This document shows positions 8,137 to 18,093 of a stretch of DNA of 64,000 nt, piece after piece. The notes beneath the pieces were generated by a model. That model did not search any database. It was not told the origin of the DNA and saw nothing but the letters and a program-made list of their open reading frames with translations. This stretch comes from Luteolibacter ambystomatis. GTDB taxonomy: Bacteria; Verrucomicrobiota; Verrucomicrobiia; Verrucomicrobiales; Akkermansiaceae. A program made the position numbers and the translations under genes. Position 1 is the stretch's first letter. Each line of letters starts with the position of its first letter. The stretch spans positions 3,607,754-3,671,753 of the forward strand of contig NZ_CP073100.1 in NCBI RefSeq assembly GCF_018137965.1. Reading direction: 5' to 3'.

Positions 8137-9702
8137 TCACTTCCGCTTCTTCTGCAGGAAGAGATCGATGCCATCCACGATGGCGATCCAGCTCGCCTCG
8201 ATGATGTTCTCGGACACACCGATGGTGCCCCAGCTTTGATGACCATCGGTAGTCTCGATCAGCACGCGGGTCTTCGCCGCAGTGGCGTCATGGCCGTCCA
8301 CGATGCGGACCTTGTAGTCCACCAGCGAGATCGCCTCGATCTCCGGATAGAAGGGCAGCAGCGCCTTGCGCAGCGCCACATCGAGCGCGTTCACCACGCC
8401 ATGGCCTTCCGCCACGGTGTATTCCGGCGTGTTGTCCACGTAGAGCTTCACGGTGGCCTCGCAGACCGGCTCATGGCCGTCACGGTACTTGCGGAAGCTG
8501 GTGTGGTATTCCTTCAGGTCGAAAGGTTTCGTGTAGGTCCCCAGCTCGCGGCGGATGAGCAGCTCCAGCGAACCACCAGCGGCCTCGAAGGAATAGCCTT
8601 CGTGCTCCAGCTCCTTCACCTTCTGCAGCACCGCCTTGGCGACAGGCGATCCCTTCTCCAGGCCGAGCCCGAGCTGGTCGGCCTTGATGAGGATGTTGTC
8701 CTGGCCGCTGAGTTCGGAGACGAGGATGTTCTGTGAATTGCCCACGGACTGCGGAACGATGTGCTCGTAACTGCGGGCCAGTTTCTTCACCGCATTGACG
8801 TGCATGCCGCCCTTGTGGGCGAAGGCGGTGCGGCCGACGAAGGGCGCACGGGCGAAGTGCGGATTGTTCGACACGTCGTCCACATAATACGAGAGATCCA
8901 GTAGATTCTCCAGCGCAGGCACGACAGTGAGGCCCATCTTGAGCTGAAGGATCGGGATCACCGAGGTGAGGTTGCAGTTTCCGGTGCGCTCGCCGTACCC
9001 GTTGATGGTGCCCTGGATCTGGGTGGCTCCACCCTTCACCGCGGCGACCGCGTTGGCCACGGCCAGTTCGCAGTCGTTGTGGGTATGGATGCCGACCGGA
9101 GTACCGGGGATGCGGGCACGGACGACCTCGCAGATTTCCTGCACCTCATGCGGCAGCGTGCCGCCATTGGTATCGCAGAGCACCAGGCAATCGGCACCGC
9201 CCTCGGCCGCAGCCTGAAGAGTGGCCAGCGCGTGCTCGGCGGAATCCTTGTAGCCGTCGAAGAAATGCTCGGCGTCATAGACCACCTCGCGGCCGTGCTT
9301 CTTGAGATGGGCCACGGTGTCGCGGATCATCGCGCGGTTTTCTTCCGGCGTGGTGCGCAGGACCTCGGTGACCTGAAGCTCCCAGCTCTTGCCGAAGATC
9401 GTCACGACCGGTGTCTCCGCCTCCAGCAGCAAGCGCACCTGGGCGTCCTGCTCCACGGGAGTGTCCGCACGGCGGGTGGAACCGAAGGCCGCCAGCTTCG
9501 CGTGCTTCAGCTTGAGCGACTTCGCCGCTTGGAAAAACTCGACGTCCTTCGGGTTCGATCCCGGCCAGCCGCCTTCAATGTAATCGATGCCGAATGCGTC
9601 CAGACGCTCGGCAATTCGCAGCTTGTCGAGACCTGAAAGTTGGAATCCTTCGCCCTGCGTGCCGTCACGCAGCGTCGTATCGTAGAGGAATACCGGTTTC
9701 AT
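8137..9702 (-). CDS. cimA: citramalate synthase
   Basis: This 521-residue enzyme condenses acetyl-CoA with pyruvate to (R)-citramalate, the first step of the threonine-independent route to isoleucine. The DRE-TIM barrel shows YDTTLRDGTQGEGF at the start, metal/substrate motifs GIHTHNDCELAVANAV and TINGYGERTGNCNL, and a C-terminal LeuA-dimer regulatory domain after about residue 385 (WGTIGVSENIIEASW). Length and the GEGF variant separate CimA from 2-isopropylmalate and homocitrate synthases. The start at 9702 is used; an upstream in-frame ATG at 9744 would add 14 residues with no family similarity. Leader DNA contains a 6-bp hairpin, CCGGTT-CGGC-AACCGG, at 9733-9748. Confidence 0.92.
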   Translation of the reverse strand: MKPVFLYDTTLRDGTQGEGFQLSGLDKLRIAERLDAFGIDYIEGGWPGSNPKDVEFFQAAKSLKLKHAKLAAFGSTRRADTPVEQDAQVRLLLEAETPVVTIFGKSWELQVTEVLRTTPEENRAMIRDTVAHLKKHGREVVYDAEHFFDGYKDSAEHALATLQAAAEGGADCLVLCDTNGGTLPHEVQEICEVVRARIPGTPVGIHTHNDCELAVANAVAAVKGGATQIQGTINGYGERTGNCNLTSVIPILQLKMGLTVVPALENLLDLSYYVDDVSNNPHFARAPFVGRTAFAHKGGMHVNAVKKLARSYEHIVPQSVGNSQNILVSELSGQDNILIKADQLGLGLEKGSPVAKAVLQKVKELEHEGYSFEAAGGSLELLIRRELGTYTKPFDLKEYHTSFRKYRDGHEPVCEATVKLYVDNTPEYTVAEGHGVVNALDVALRKALLPFYPEIEAISLVDYKVRIVDGHDATAAKTRVLIETTDGHQSWGTIGVSENIIEASWIAIVDGIDLFLQKKRK

Positions 9703-9821
9703 CGATGGGGCGCGGAGCCTATCGGGCGGACCCCGGTTCGGCAACCGGCAATCCTCCCCATATCAAGGAGGGCGTTTTTGGGTAAACCAATGCGATTTTA
9801 AGGAGAAGACTCGAACGCGGG

Positions 9822-9973
9822 GTAGCCGGAGTCGTGAGACTTCGGGCTGGATAGAGTGCCGCACGGGTTCCGGCGATCATTGCTCTCAGATGCCCGGGAT
9901 GAAATCTGCCGGGCATCGAGATTGGAGGACAAGGGTGGATCCCCCCCGCCTGAAGTCTTACGACTCCAGCTAC
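9822..9973. repeat. REPIN-like element B
   Basis: Arms at 9822-9851 and 9945-9973 are inverted relatives. The left arm is GTAG then CCGGAGTC-GTGA-GACTTCGG. The right arm on the other strand is GTAG then CTGGAGTC-GTAA-GACTTCAG, with a compensating C-G to T-A change. An extra hairpin TGCCCGG / CCGGGCA sits in the middle at about 9891-9915. The element ends 5 bp before the stop of the esterase/SMP-30 gene. Confidence 0.82.
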
Positions 9974-9978
9974 AAAAA

Positions 9979-11724
9979 TCAGAGATGCGGCTTCGGCGGA
10001 TCCACCGGCGCTTCCCAAGCCATCGCTCCGACCAGCTTGGTCTCCCGCTTGTAGACCTTGTCCCCACAGGTGACGTAGAGGGTCTCCTTCTCCGGTCCGG
10101 CGAAGCAGAGATTGGACGGATAACGCGCTCCGGGCACGGGTGGCAGGATCAGGTTCACGCGACCCGGCTGGTCGAAGACCTGGATGCCCATCGCGGTGGC
10201 GGCGAGCAGCCAGCCGTCCTTGGTGACGCGAATGCCATCGGCCTTGCTGCCCGGATCGGGATCGGCCGGCGGAAGATGCAGGTGATGGTAAGGCTGGACG
10301 TTGACCAGCGAACCATCCGCCGCGCGGGTGGCGGACCAGATGTAACGACCACCCGGATCGGCCACGTCGATGCGGCTCTGGTCGGGAGTAAGCGAGATGC
10401 CGTTCACGCCGCGGAAGGCATCGCTGCCGAGCACCTTTTCCTGCCCGGAGCGGATGATCCACACGGCGTGCTTGGCGGGCTCGGTGGCGTAGATGGTGCC
10501 ATCGTGCGCGACGGTGAGGTCATTGCCCTTGATGCCGGTGGCGTGGACTTTCTCCTCCTTGGTCTGGATGTCCCACGAAACGATCTCGCCACTGCCGGTG
10601 CGGCAGCCATAGAGACGGCCATCCGGGCCGAACGTGAGACCATTGGTGCCGCGGGTGTCTTCCATGAACACGGACACCTTCCCATCCGCACCGACGCGAT
10701 GGATGAGATTCTTTGGAATGTCCGAGAAGAACACGGTGCCATCCGGGCCGGGCACCGGACCTTCGGTGAAACCGTGGCCTTCGCTGACCAGTTCCCAATC
10801 CTTGCCGGGGATCAGCATGTCCTTCGCACGGCTCTTGGTCGCATCATAGTGCACCTCGACCGGCTTCGGGAAATCCTTCCACAGCCAGCGCATGGCATCC
10901 GGCAGGATCGCGCCGCCGTGCTGGTGGGAATGCGGTCCCTCACCCCAGGCATGGTTCACTTCATAGCCCGCGAACTGGAGCGACCGCTCCATCTCCTGGT
11001 TCGCCATCCACCAGTCGCCGCAATAGATGTTCTGGTCGTTCGATCCATCCTGCAGGAATACGCGCAACGGCAGCGGCTCCGTCTTGCGGACCAGCACCGC
11101 CGTTTCATCGCCACCGCGCAGGCCCACGAACGTGCCGATCATGGAATACACGCGCCGGAACTGATCCGGGCGCTCCCACGCCGCGAAAAACGACGCGCAG
11201 CCGCCGGAGGAAGCGCCGCACAGGCCACGGTGATCCGGGTTCGGGCTGATGTTCCGCTCCTTTGCGACTTCCGGAATCAGCTCGCTGGTGAGGAACTTCG
11301 CGTAGTCGCCGGTGAAGGCATCGTATTCATAGCTGCGGTTGTAGCGCGGCTGGCTCTTGCCATCACCCGCAGGCGTGACGCCCGGATCGACGAACAACCC
11401 GATGGTGACGGGCATTTCCTTCGAGTTGATCAGATTGTCGAACACGATCGGCACCTTGTCCGCGCCCTTTTCGTTCACGTAGCCGCCGCCGTCCTGGAAG
11501 ACCATCAGGCAGGCGGGCTTCGAGGCGTCGTATTGCGCCGGAGTGTAGACCCAGTAGTCGCGGGTGGAACCCGGATAAACCTTGCTGTCCTTGAAGGTGT
11601 GCTTGGCCACCGTGCCGACCGGGACGCCCTCGTGGCGCTGGGACGCGGGATCAACCGGGTAAGGACCTTCCGCCGCAAGGACGGAGGGCAGGACCAACAA
11701 TGGAGCAAGGAGCAGGGGTTTCAT
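9979..11724 (-). CDS. secreted esterase fused to SMP-30/gluconolactonase-like propeller
   Basis: This 581-residue protein has a signal peptide (MKPLLLAPLLVLPSVLA). Residues ~25-290 form an alpha/beta hydrolase of the Esterase-D/feruloyl esterase type: GLCGASSGG gives the nucleophile elbow (about S172), DGSNDQN a candidate Asp, and WGEGPHSHQHGG the His. Residues ~300-575 form a six-bladed SMP-30/gluconolactonase-like propeller (EGPVPGPDGTVFFSDI, RGTNGLTFGPDGRLYGC, GNDLTVAHDGTIYATEP). The pairing suggests a periplasmic or secreted enzyme acting on esterified sugar or plant polymer material. Substrates are not readable. The gene stands alone and diverges from the cold-shock-domain gene. Confidence 0.8.
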   Translation of the reverse strand: MKPLLLAPLLVLPSVLAAEGPYPVDPASQRHEGVPVGTVAKHTFKDSKVYPGSTRDYWVYTPAQYDASKPACLMVFQDGGGYVNEKGADKVPIVFDNLINSKEMPVTIGLFVDPGVTPAGDGKSQPRYNRSYEYDAFTGDYAKFLTSELIPEVAKERNISPNPDHRGLCGASSGGCASFFAAWERPDQFRRVYSMIGTFVGLRGGDETAVLVRKTEPLPLRVFLQDGSNDQNIYCGDWWMANQEMERSLQFAGYEVNHAWGEGPHSHQHGGAILPDAMRWLWKDFPKPVEVHYDATKSRAKDMLIPGKDWELVSEGHGFTEGPVPGPDGTVFFSDIPKNLIHRVGADGKVSVFMEDTRGTNGLTFGPDGRLYGCRTGSGEIVSWDIQTKEEKVHATGIKGNDLTVAHDGTIYATEPAKHAVWIIRSGQEKVLGSDAFRGVNGISLTPDQSRIDVADPGGRYIWSATRAADGSLVNVQPYHHLHLPPADPDPGSKADGIRVTKDGWLLAATAMGIQVFDQPGRVNLILPPVPGARYPSNLCFAGPEKETLYVTCGDKVYKRETKLVGAMAWEAPVDPPKPHL

Positions 11725-11869
11725 GGATCAAAGCAGGACGAACCATGGAACCCGGATCTTTCGCACAAGAATGGACAACACCGAATGGCCAAACCGGAAC
11801 CCGGTTGATCGAACCAGCCGGTCGGAAGAGATTGCCAGCGCCCTATCCGCTCATTGACCATCCGGAAAA

Positions 11870-12481
11870 ATGGCGGAGGAATTCACCGGTACGATCGTGG
11901 AGTGGAATGAGGAGAAAGCCCATGGCTATCTCCGCTACGGGAAGAAGCGTATCTTCCTCCACATCCGAGATTTCTCCGAACGCCACAAGAGACCGGCCAT
12001 CGGGGATCGCATCCGCTTTTGGGCCGGCACCGATGGCAAGGGCCGCCCCTGCGCGGTGAAAGCCGTGCATGTGAACGATGGAGGTCGCCTCGGCATCGGC
12101 AGCTTCATCGTCCTGGGCCTGCTTCTCCTCCTCCCTGCCATAGCCTGGTGCTGTCTTCCCCGGCCGTTGCAGTGGGTGGTTGGAGTCCTGTATGGCTCGG
12201 CCAGCGCCCTCGTCTGGTTTCTCTACGGCAGGGACAAACAGATCGCCCGCCAGAATGCGTCCGCCACCTCTCCACAGAGAAGACGGGTGCCGGAGTCCCA
12301 GCTCCACTTCCTTGAGTTCGCAGGCGGCTGGCCCGCCGCATTCATTGCCAAGCGTCGCTTGCGGCACAAATGTTCGAAACTGAGCTACCAGGCACAATAC
12401 TGGCTGATCGTGACCCTGCACGAATTCCTCGCCTTCGATTTCCTTTGCGATTGGAGGATCATACGGGCGATCCTTGCCTGA
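11870..12481 (+). CDS. cold-shock domain plus DUF1294 membrane protein
   Basis: This 203-residue fusion protein has a cold-shock/OB-fold domain at residues ~4-68 ([27 protein letters not shown]) and two membrane helices (about 76-97 and 104-119). The C-terminal DUF1294 region carries [23 protein letters not shown] and [16 protein letters not shown]1294 fusions are a known architecture. The OB fold probably binds nucleic acid at the membrane surface, with unknown purpose. The RNP-like FLHI replaces the classic FVH. It is followed 5 bp later by the VF530-family gene, so the two likely share a transcript. Confidence 0.82.
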   Translation: MAEEFTGTIVEWNEEKAHGYLRYGKKRIFLHIRDFSERHKRPAIGDRIRFWAGTDGKGRPCAVKAVHVNDGGRLGIGSFIVLGLLLLLPAIAWCCLPRPLQWVVGVLYGSASALVWFLYGRDKQIARQNASATSPQRRRVPESQLHFLEFAGGWPAAFIAKRRLRHKCSKLSYQAQYWLIVTLHEFLAFDFLCDWRIIRAILA

Positions 12482-12486
12482 CAGTG

Positions 12487-12723
12487 ATGCCCGCCCCGTC
12501 TGAACACCCCCGCGATCCGCTCCACGGCCTTACCCTGGAGACCATCCTGACCACCCTGGTGGATCGGCACGGCTGGGAGATGCTCTCGACGCGCATCCGC
12601 ATCCGTTGCTTCACCCACGATCCCAGCATCAAATCCAGCCTGACCTTCCTGCGGAAAACCCCGTGGGCGCGGCAGAAGGTGGAGGCATGGTATCTCTACG
12701 ATCTGCGCAAGGGGATCAAATAA
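12487..12723 (+). CDS. VF530 family (DUF2132) DNA-binding protein
   Basis: This 78-residue protein closely follows the VF530 family. Hallmark stretches are [48 protein letters not shown] and KVEAWYL. The family is small and helical and is described as DNA-binding from structural work. The biological role is unknown. The ATG at 12487 is chosen because the family's N-terminal LHGLTLE follows within 12 residues; an in-frame upstream extension lies inside the preceding gene. It is 5 bp downstream of the CSD-DUF1294 gene. Confidence 0.85.
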   Translation: MPAPSEHPRDPLHGLTLETILTTLVDRHGWEMLSTRIRIRCFTHDPSIKSSLTFLRKTPWARQKVEAWYLYDLRKGIK

Positions 12724-12844
12724 GCGGTCAGGTTCGGCAGGGATCAGAGATATGCCCGGAACACTCCTCAAGCCGGTCGGGTCGGCCCACCAGTCGTCCG
12801 GCTGAAGGATCTCCACTTGGTTCCCGTAGGAAACTTTCCCCGCC

Positions 12845-15394
12845 ATGCGCCGTTTGCTGCTCCTCTGCCTCCTGCCCTGCTCCATCCTCTCCGCTGTGCC
12901 GGTCTTCCCCGGCAAGGCCCCGGGTGCTCCCGCCGCCGATGGTACAGGCGGAGTTTTCACTCTCCGGAACCAACTCCTCTCCGCAAGCTGGTCCTGCCAG
13001 AACGGCGAACTGCGACCGGTGGAAATCGCGGACCTGCTCAACAACCACCGCTTTCCCCAGACCTACCGGCAGGTGTTCCGCTTCGCCACCGGCGAGGAAG
13101 CCACAAAAGGCGAAAACCAAACCTGGCTGGGCATGCGGCTCGAGGAGGATGCCGTGGTGGTCCAGTCCTCCGTCAATGGGCGCGGCTGGCGGACGCTGGC
13201 ACGGATTCCCGCGGACAAATTCCCCGGAAAACCCGCCTTGGTCCGTCTCGGCAAGACCGACAGGAAGGGTGGTCTTTCCGACTACCCGGATGCGGGCACT
13301 CCCGGCAGCCCGCGCTTCATCAATTTCCGGATCACCGACGAGCGCCGGATCTTCGCGAATGATGGCTTCGCCACCCTGTCTCCGGAATGGACACCGCGGC
13401 TTTCCACCAAGCCCGGCACCGTTATAAAAACCGAGGACGGCTGGCTCACGGTCACCGCCCCCGCGAATTGCGCCGCCTTCGTGGAGCGGAAATTTCCCGC
13501 CGAGGCGACCCAGGTTTCCTGCCGTGTCGACCGCGCCAACGACGATGCCCAGTCATGGGGTCCCGGTCTCGCACTGGTGTGGGACAACGGCAAAGCGATC
13601 GTGGTCAACATGCGCAAGGAAGGCGCATGCTCGGTGATAGCGGATGGAGAGGAACAGGTGATCGGCTCTCCTTTCCAAGCCGTGCCGGACTACAACGTGG
13701 TGGCATCGAAGCTGAAGGTCTTCGAAGGCCCGAAGCTGGTCGATCTACCCGCCGAACCCGCCAATCCGCGCGAAGGTGCGCATCATCCCGGCAAGGCGAT
13801 TGTCGCAAAACTCCGTGATGAGAGCACCGGCCTCGCGGTGATGTGGCGCGCGGTCTTGCGCGAGGGTTCCAACTACGTCCGCGAGGAACTTACGCTGGCC
13901 TCGCCGAAAGCCCCGCTCACGCTAAGCGGCGTGCAGATGCTCGACCGCGCGGTGGATTCCCCGGCCAAGCTCGGTACCGTGCCCGGCAGTCCGGTGATCG
14001 CCGGTGGGTTGTTCTTTGGCGCGGAGTTGCCGGTATTTTCGGTGGAGACTGCCAAGGACGGATTCACCGGCGGCTTCCCCTGCACCTACAAGCTGGAGGG
14101 AACTCAGACGGTGACTTTCTCCTCGGTGACCGGCGTGGTGCCGGAGGGACAACTCCGCCGTGGCTTCCAATACTATCTCGAACGCGAACGCGCCCGCCCG
14201 GCGAAAGCATATTTCCATTTCAACGGCTGGTATGACGCGGCGGTTTCCGAGAAGCGCTTCCTCGAAGTGATGGAGGCCTACAAACGCGAGCTGATTCAGA
14301 AGCGCGGCGTGAAGCTCGATGGCTTCGTCATCGACGATGGCTGGGACGACGCGCGGGACACCTTCTGGGATTGGAAGCGCTCCGTGCTGCCGGAAGGCCT
14401 CAAGAACCTCCGCGCCGCCGCCGAGAAAGCCGGTTCCCGCCTCGGCATCTGGATTTCACCGCTCGGCGGATACGGAGAAGCTCCGATGCGCATCGCCAAC
14501 GCGCGCAAACTGGGCCTCACCGATGGCAACAAGCTCGATCTGTCCGATCCGCGCTACTACAAGTGGTTCAAGGAAAAGTGCCTCTCGCTGATGCACGAGG
14601 ACCGCGTGGGCTATTTCAAGTGGGACAAGGCGGGCGATGGCGTGAACCCGCACTTTATGTCGCTGCTGAAGCTTGCCGATGAACTCCATGCGGATGATCC
14701 GAACCTGTTCCTGAACGTCACCGTCGGCACCTGGCCGTCTCCGTTCTGGCTGAACCATGTCGACTGCACCTGGCATGGCGGCGGAGATGTCGCCTGGATG
14801 GGCAAGGGCGACAAGCGCGAGCAATGGCTGACCTATCGCGACCACTCCGCGCTATCGGTGGTGAAGCGCGGCCCCTTGTATCCGCTGAACTCCATCATGC
14901 TCCACGGCATGGTGCTCGGCCACGCCTACCAGGGCAAAACCACCGCCGAAGCGGGCAACCACCTGCGCAACGAATGCCGGTCGTTCTTCGGCTCAGGCAC
15001 CTGCATGCAGGAAAGCTATCTTTCCCCGGACCTGATGGACGATGCCGCGTGGGACGACCTCGCCGAAGCCGCAACGTGGGGGCGAAAACACGCCGCCGTC
15101 CTCACGGACACGCACATGATCGGCGGTGAACCGACGAAGATGGAACCCTACGGCTGGGCCGCATGGATGCCCGGACAGGCGACCCTCACGCTGCGCAATC
15201 CGGACGACCAGCCGAAGATCATCGCGCTGGATGCTCAAACAGTGTTCGAACTGCCGACCGGCGCACCGGCGAAGCTGTCCCTGAAATCCGCCTACAAGGA
15301 GCAGCGTGTGAGGACACTCGACCTCATGGCGGGAACACCGGTCACCTTGGAACTCCTGCCGTTCGAGGTGCTGGTATTCGATAGCGGGAATTGA
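12845..15394 (+). CDS. secreted GH36-like (clan GH-D) glycoside hydrolase
   Basis: This 849-residue protein has a signal peptide (residues 1-17) and an N-terminal beta-sandwich of ~420 residues. The TIM barrel resembles alpha-galactosidases of clan GH-D. Barrel motifs are KLDGFVIDDGWDD (about 492-504), GIWISPLGGYG, and YFKWDKAGDG, in which D594 is the likely nucleophile (KWD of GH36). CTWHGGGD follows near the acid/base region. The C-terminal ~90 residues form a small beta domain. The most probable activity is exo-alpha-galactosidase-like, but the N-terminal insertions are unlike classic GH36. The start at 12845 gives a complete signal peptide. Confidence 0.72.
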   Translation: MRRLLLLCLLPCSILSAVPVFPGKAPGAPAADGTGGVFTLRNQLLSASWSCQNGELRPVEIADLLNNHRFPQTYRQVFRFATGEEATKGENQTWLGMRLEEDAVVVQSSVNGRGWRTLARIPADKFPGKPALVRLGKTDRKGGLSDYPDAGTPGSPRFINFRITDERRIFANDGFATLSPEWTPRLSTKPGTVIKTEDGWLTVTAPANCAAFVERKFPAEATQVSCRVDRANDDAQSWGPGLALVWDNGKAIVVNMRKEGACSVIADGEEQVIGSPFQAVPDYNVVASKLKVFEGPKLVDLPAEPANPREGAHHPGKAIVAKLRDESTGLAVMWRAVLREGSNYVREELTLASPKAPLTLSGVQMLDRAVDSPAKLGTVPGSPVIAGGLFFGAELPVFSVETAKDGFTGGFPCTYKLEGTQTVTFSSVTGVVPEGQLRRGFQYYLERERARPAKAYFHFNGWYDAAVSEKRFLEVMEAYKRELIQKRGVKLDGFVIDDGWDDARDTFWDWKRSVLPEGLKNLRAAAEKAGSRLGIWISPLGGYGEAPMRIANARKLGLTDGNKLDLSDPRYYKWFKEKCLSLMHEDRVGYFKWDKAGDGVNPHFMSLLKLADELHADDPNLFLNVTVGTWPSPFWLNHVDCTWHGGGDVAWMGKGDKREQWLTYRDHSALSVVKRGPLYPLNSIMLHGMVLGHAYQGKTTAEAGNHLRNECRSFFGSGTCMQESYLSPDLMDDAAWDDLAEAATWGRKHAAVLTDTHMIGGEPTKMEPYGWAAWMPGQATLTLRNPDDQPKIIALDAQTVFELPTGAPAKLSLKSAYKEQRVRTLDLMAGTPVTLELLPFEVLVFDSGN

Positions 15395-15399
15395 TGTTC

Positions 15400-15426
15400 G
15401 TGGCGGCGGTTGAAAACCGTCGCCAC
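15400..15426. other. long hairpin between convergent genes
   Basis: The arms GTGGCGGCGGT and ACCGTCGCCAC fold into a near-perfect 11-12 bp stem (one G-T) around a GAAA loop. It lies between the stops of the GH36-like gene and the helicase gene. No T-run follows on either strand, so it is either a weak bidirectional terminator or a dispersed palindrome. Confidence 0.6.
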
Positions 15427-15431
15427 ACTCC

Positions 15432-17972
15432 TCACACCGTCGGAGCCATCGACATCAGCGTCAGCACCGGCCTCAACTCCTCATCGCTGCGGTCGAGATC
15501 GACGCTGAATGTCACCGTCCAATCGTTGATCTCCTCCGGATCGACCAGCGTCTGATGGACCTTCCACTGGCGCGGTTGCTCGCTGTCGATGTGGGTGTGC
15601 TTGATGTTGCGCGCTTCGGGATCGAGACGGATGCGCTCGTGGTCCTCATGAAAGTCATCAAGGAAATCGAAGAGACGGTCGCGGGTCCATGCGATGTCGT
15701 CGGCGTCGTTCGGCTCGATCTGTTCGAGTACCTCCTCCACGCGATCCGCGGACAGAGCCTTGATGACGGAGAACACCGCATTCCGCAGCGCCCGGGTGAA
15801 CGCGGCACGATTGCGGGTAAATGGCACGGCGCGGCGTTCCGCCACCGGCTTCTCGGCCTCGGGAACGTAGTCGGGGTTCTTCAGCTTCTCCCACTCGTCG
15901 AGCAGGCTGGAGTCCACGCTTCGCAGGATGTCTTCCAGGAACTGCTCCGCCTCGACCAGCTCCTCAGTCTTCGCCGCGGGCGGGACCGTCTGCATCAGCA
16001 CCTTGTAAACTTCGGACAGATGGCGCAGCAGCACGGCCTCGCTCTTCTCCAGCCCATAGGTCTTCACGTAATCCTCGAACGACTGCCAGTTCTCGAACAT
16101 CTCGCGGGCGATCGACTTCGGCCGCACGTTGCCCTCCGCCATCCATGGGCGACCGGCGACGAAGGCATTGAAGGTGTCGTAGATGAAATCCTTGCCGGGC
16201 TTCGGCCACTCCACTTCCTCGAGCTGGAGCATGCGGTCCTCGTAGGCGACGCCCTCGTTCTTGAGCTGCGCCACCAGGTCGCCGCGGAGTTGCTCGACCT
16301 GCTTGCGCAGCACGATCTCCGGATTCTCCAGGATCGACTCCACCAGCGACAGCACGTTGAGCGCGTACTCCGGTGACTCACGGTCGAGCTGCGGAATCGC
16401 ATCGATCAACCACAGGCCGAGCGCCTGGTTCATCGAGAAATCCTCCTGGAGCTCGACATTCAGACCGACCTTCGCCGGGCCGGTGCGCTCCGCGGGAGGA
16501 ATGATGCGCAGGATCTTCCCCTCCACCAGTCCGCGGAAGAGCTGCATCGCGCGGCGCTTGAGCGCCTTTTGTTTCGGCGGCGGCTCGTGGCTGTCCGCGA
16601 TGATTTTCTTCAAGGCCGAGCAGCCGTCCTCCTCCTGACGGCCCAGCACGTTGAGCAGCATGCCGTGATGGACGGTGAAGCTGGAAACGAGCTTCTCCGG
16701 CGGCGAATCGAGCAGCTTGCGGAAGGTTTTCTCGTCCCATGCCACGTAGCCTTTTTCCGGCGGCTTGCGCTTCACGAAGCCGCCCTTCTTGCCGGATTTC
16801 GAGGCCTTCTGCTCCAGCCGCAGGTTCTCGATCACATGCTCGGGTGCCTGAGCAACCACGTAGCCAACGCTGTCGTAACCCCGGCGCCCGGCGCGGCCGC
16901 AGATCTGCTTGAAATCGCGGACGGCGAGGATCTTGGTACCATTTCCATCGTACTTGCAGAGCTGGGTGAAGACCACGGTGCGGATCGGCACGTTCACGCC
17001 CACGCCGAGGGTGTCGGTGCCACAAATCACCTTGAGCAGGCCGCGCTGGGTGAGCTTCTCCACAAGGATGCGGTATTTCGGAAGCAAACCCGCGTGATGA
17101 ATGCCGATGCCGTGGCGCAGCAGCTTGCTGACTTCCTTGCCATACGGGCTGCGGAAGTTCGCGTCGTGCAGCGCCTCGGCGATCTGCTGCTTCTCCTCCT
17201 TGGTGCAGAAATTCGAGCTGAGCAGGTTCTGCGCACTGCGGGCGCAGGCGAGCTGCGTGAAGTGGACGAGATACACCGGTGCCCGACCCGCCTCCACCAG
17301 CTCGATCACCTTTTCCTCCATCGGCGTCTCGCTGTAGTCGAACTCCAGCGGCACCGGGCGGTCCTCGCTCTTGATCAGCACCGTCTTGATGCCGGTGAGA
17401 TTGGTGAGGGTCTCCTCGAAAAACGCGGTCTCGCCCAGAGTGGCGGACATCAACAGGAAGCGTGCCTGCGGCAGCGTGAGCAGCGGCACCTGCCAGGCCA
17501 CTCCGCGCGACGAGTCCGAGTAATAGTGGAACTCGTCCATGATCACGTCATCCACCTCCGCGCGCATGCCCTCGCGCAGAGCGAGGTTCGCCAGGATCTC
17601 CGCGGTGCAACAGATGACCGGCGCGCCGGGGTTCACCGTGGCATCGCCAGTGATCATGCCGACCTTCTCCGGGCCGAAGATCTGGCACAGCGACAGGAAC
17701 TTCTCATTCGCCAGCGCCTTGATCGGCACCGTGTAGAACGAACGGCGGTTCTGACAGATCGCCTTGAAGTGGAGCGCCAGCGCCACCAGCGATTTCCCGG
17801 AACCGGTGGGCGTGTTCAGAATGACGTTGTGACCGTCGAACAACTCAAGGATCGCTTCTTCCTGATGGCCGTATGGCTCGATCCCGGCCTCGACGAGGTA
17901 TTCGAGGAAGGCATTGAGGATTTCATCCGATGACGTGGGATCGGAGATGGAACCGGGATCGAGAACAGCCAT
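15432..17972 (-). CDS. SKI2-like DEAD/DEAH helicase with DUF3516-type C-terminus
   Basis: This 846-residue superfamily 2 helicase has TPTGSGKS at 54-61 (Walker A), [12 protein letters not shown] (motif Ia), DEFHYY at 146-151 (motif II), LLMSATLG (motif III), a [14 protein letters not shown] segment and [12 protein letters not shown] (motif VI). This set, with HHAG and CGRAGRRG, is typical of Ski2/Mtr4-like RNA helicases. The C-terminal ~450 residues match the DUF3516 helicases found in actinobacteria and others. RNA unwinding or turnover is the likely role. It is preceded on the same strand by dxs, whose terminator (18041-18068) separates the two. Confidence 0.85.
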   Translation of the reverse strand: MAVLDPGSISDPTSSDEILNAFLEYLVEAGIEPYGHQEEAILELFDGHNVILNTPTGSGKSLVALALHFKAICQNRRSFYTVPIKALANEKFLSLCQIFGPEKVGMITGDATVNPGAPVICCTAEILANLALREGMRAEVDDVIMDEFHYYSDSSRGVAWQVPLLTLPQARFLLMSATLGETAFFEETLTNLTGIKTVLIKSEDRPVPLEFDYSETPMEEKVIELVEAGRAPVYLVHFTQLACARSAQNLLSSNFCTKEEKQQIAEALHDANFRSPYGKEVSKLLRHGIGIHHAGLLPKYRILVEKLTQRGLLKVICGTDTLGVGVNVPIRTVVFTQLCKYDGNGTKILAVRDFKQICGRAGRRGYDSVGYVVAQAPEHVIENLRLEQKASKSGKKGGFVKRKPPEKGYVAWDEKTFRKLLDSPPEKLVSSFTVHHGMLLNVLGRQEEDGCSALKKIIADSHEPPPKQKALKRRAMQLFRGLVEGKILRIIPPAERTGPAKVGLNVELQEDFSMNQALGLWLIDAIPQLDRESPEYALNVLSLVESILENPEIVLRKQVEQLRGDLVAQLKNEGVAYEDRMLQLEEVEWPKPGKDFIYDTFNAFVAGRPWMAEGNVRPKSIAREMFENWQSFEDYVKTYGLEKSEAVLLRHLSEVYKVLMQTVPPAAKTEELVEAEQFLEDILRSVDSSLLDEWEKLKNPDYVPEAEKPVAERRAVPFTRNRAAFTRALRNAVFSVIKALSADRVEEVLEQIEPNDADDIAWTRDRLFDFLDDFHEDHERIRLDPEARNIKHTHIDSEQPRQWKVHQTLVDPEEINDWTVTFSVDLDRSDEELRPVLTLMSMAPTV

Positions 17973-18040
17973 GTGCGGAGCAACCGTGACCGGGATCGCG
18001 GTGGATGGGGAGTCTTTTGGAAAAGGGTCCGTCGCAAAAT

Positions 18041-18068
18041 AAAAAGGCCGACAAGTGCCGGCCTTTTC
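18041..18068 (-). terminator. intrinsic terminator after dxs
   Basis: The inverted repeat AAAAGGCCG / CGGCCTTTT (18042-18050 and 18059-18067) has an 8-nt loop, and a short T-run follows on the minus strand. It sits 26 bp past the dxs stop. Confidence 0.82.
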
Positions 18069-18093
18069 AAAGAATCGGGGGAGTGTGCTGGTT

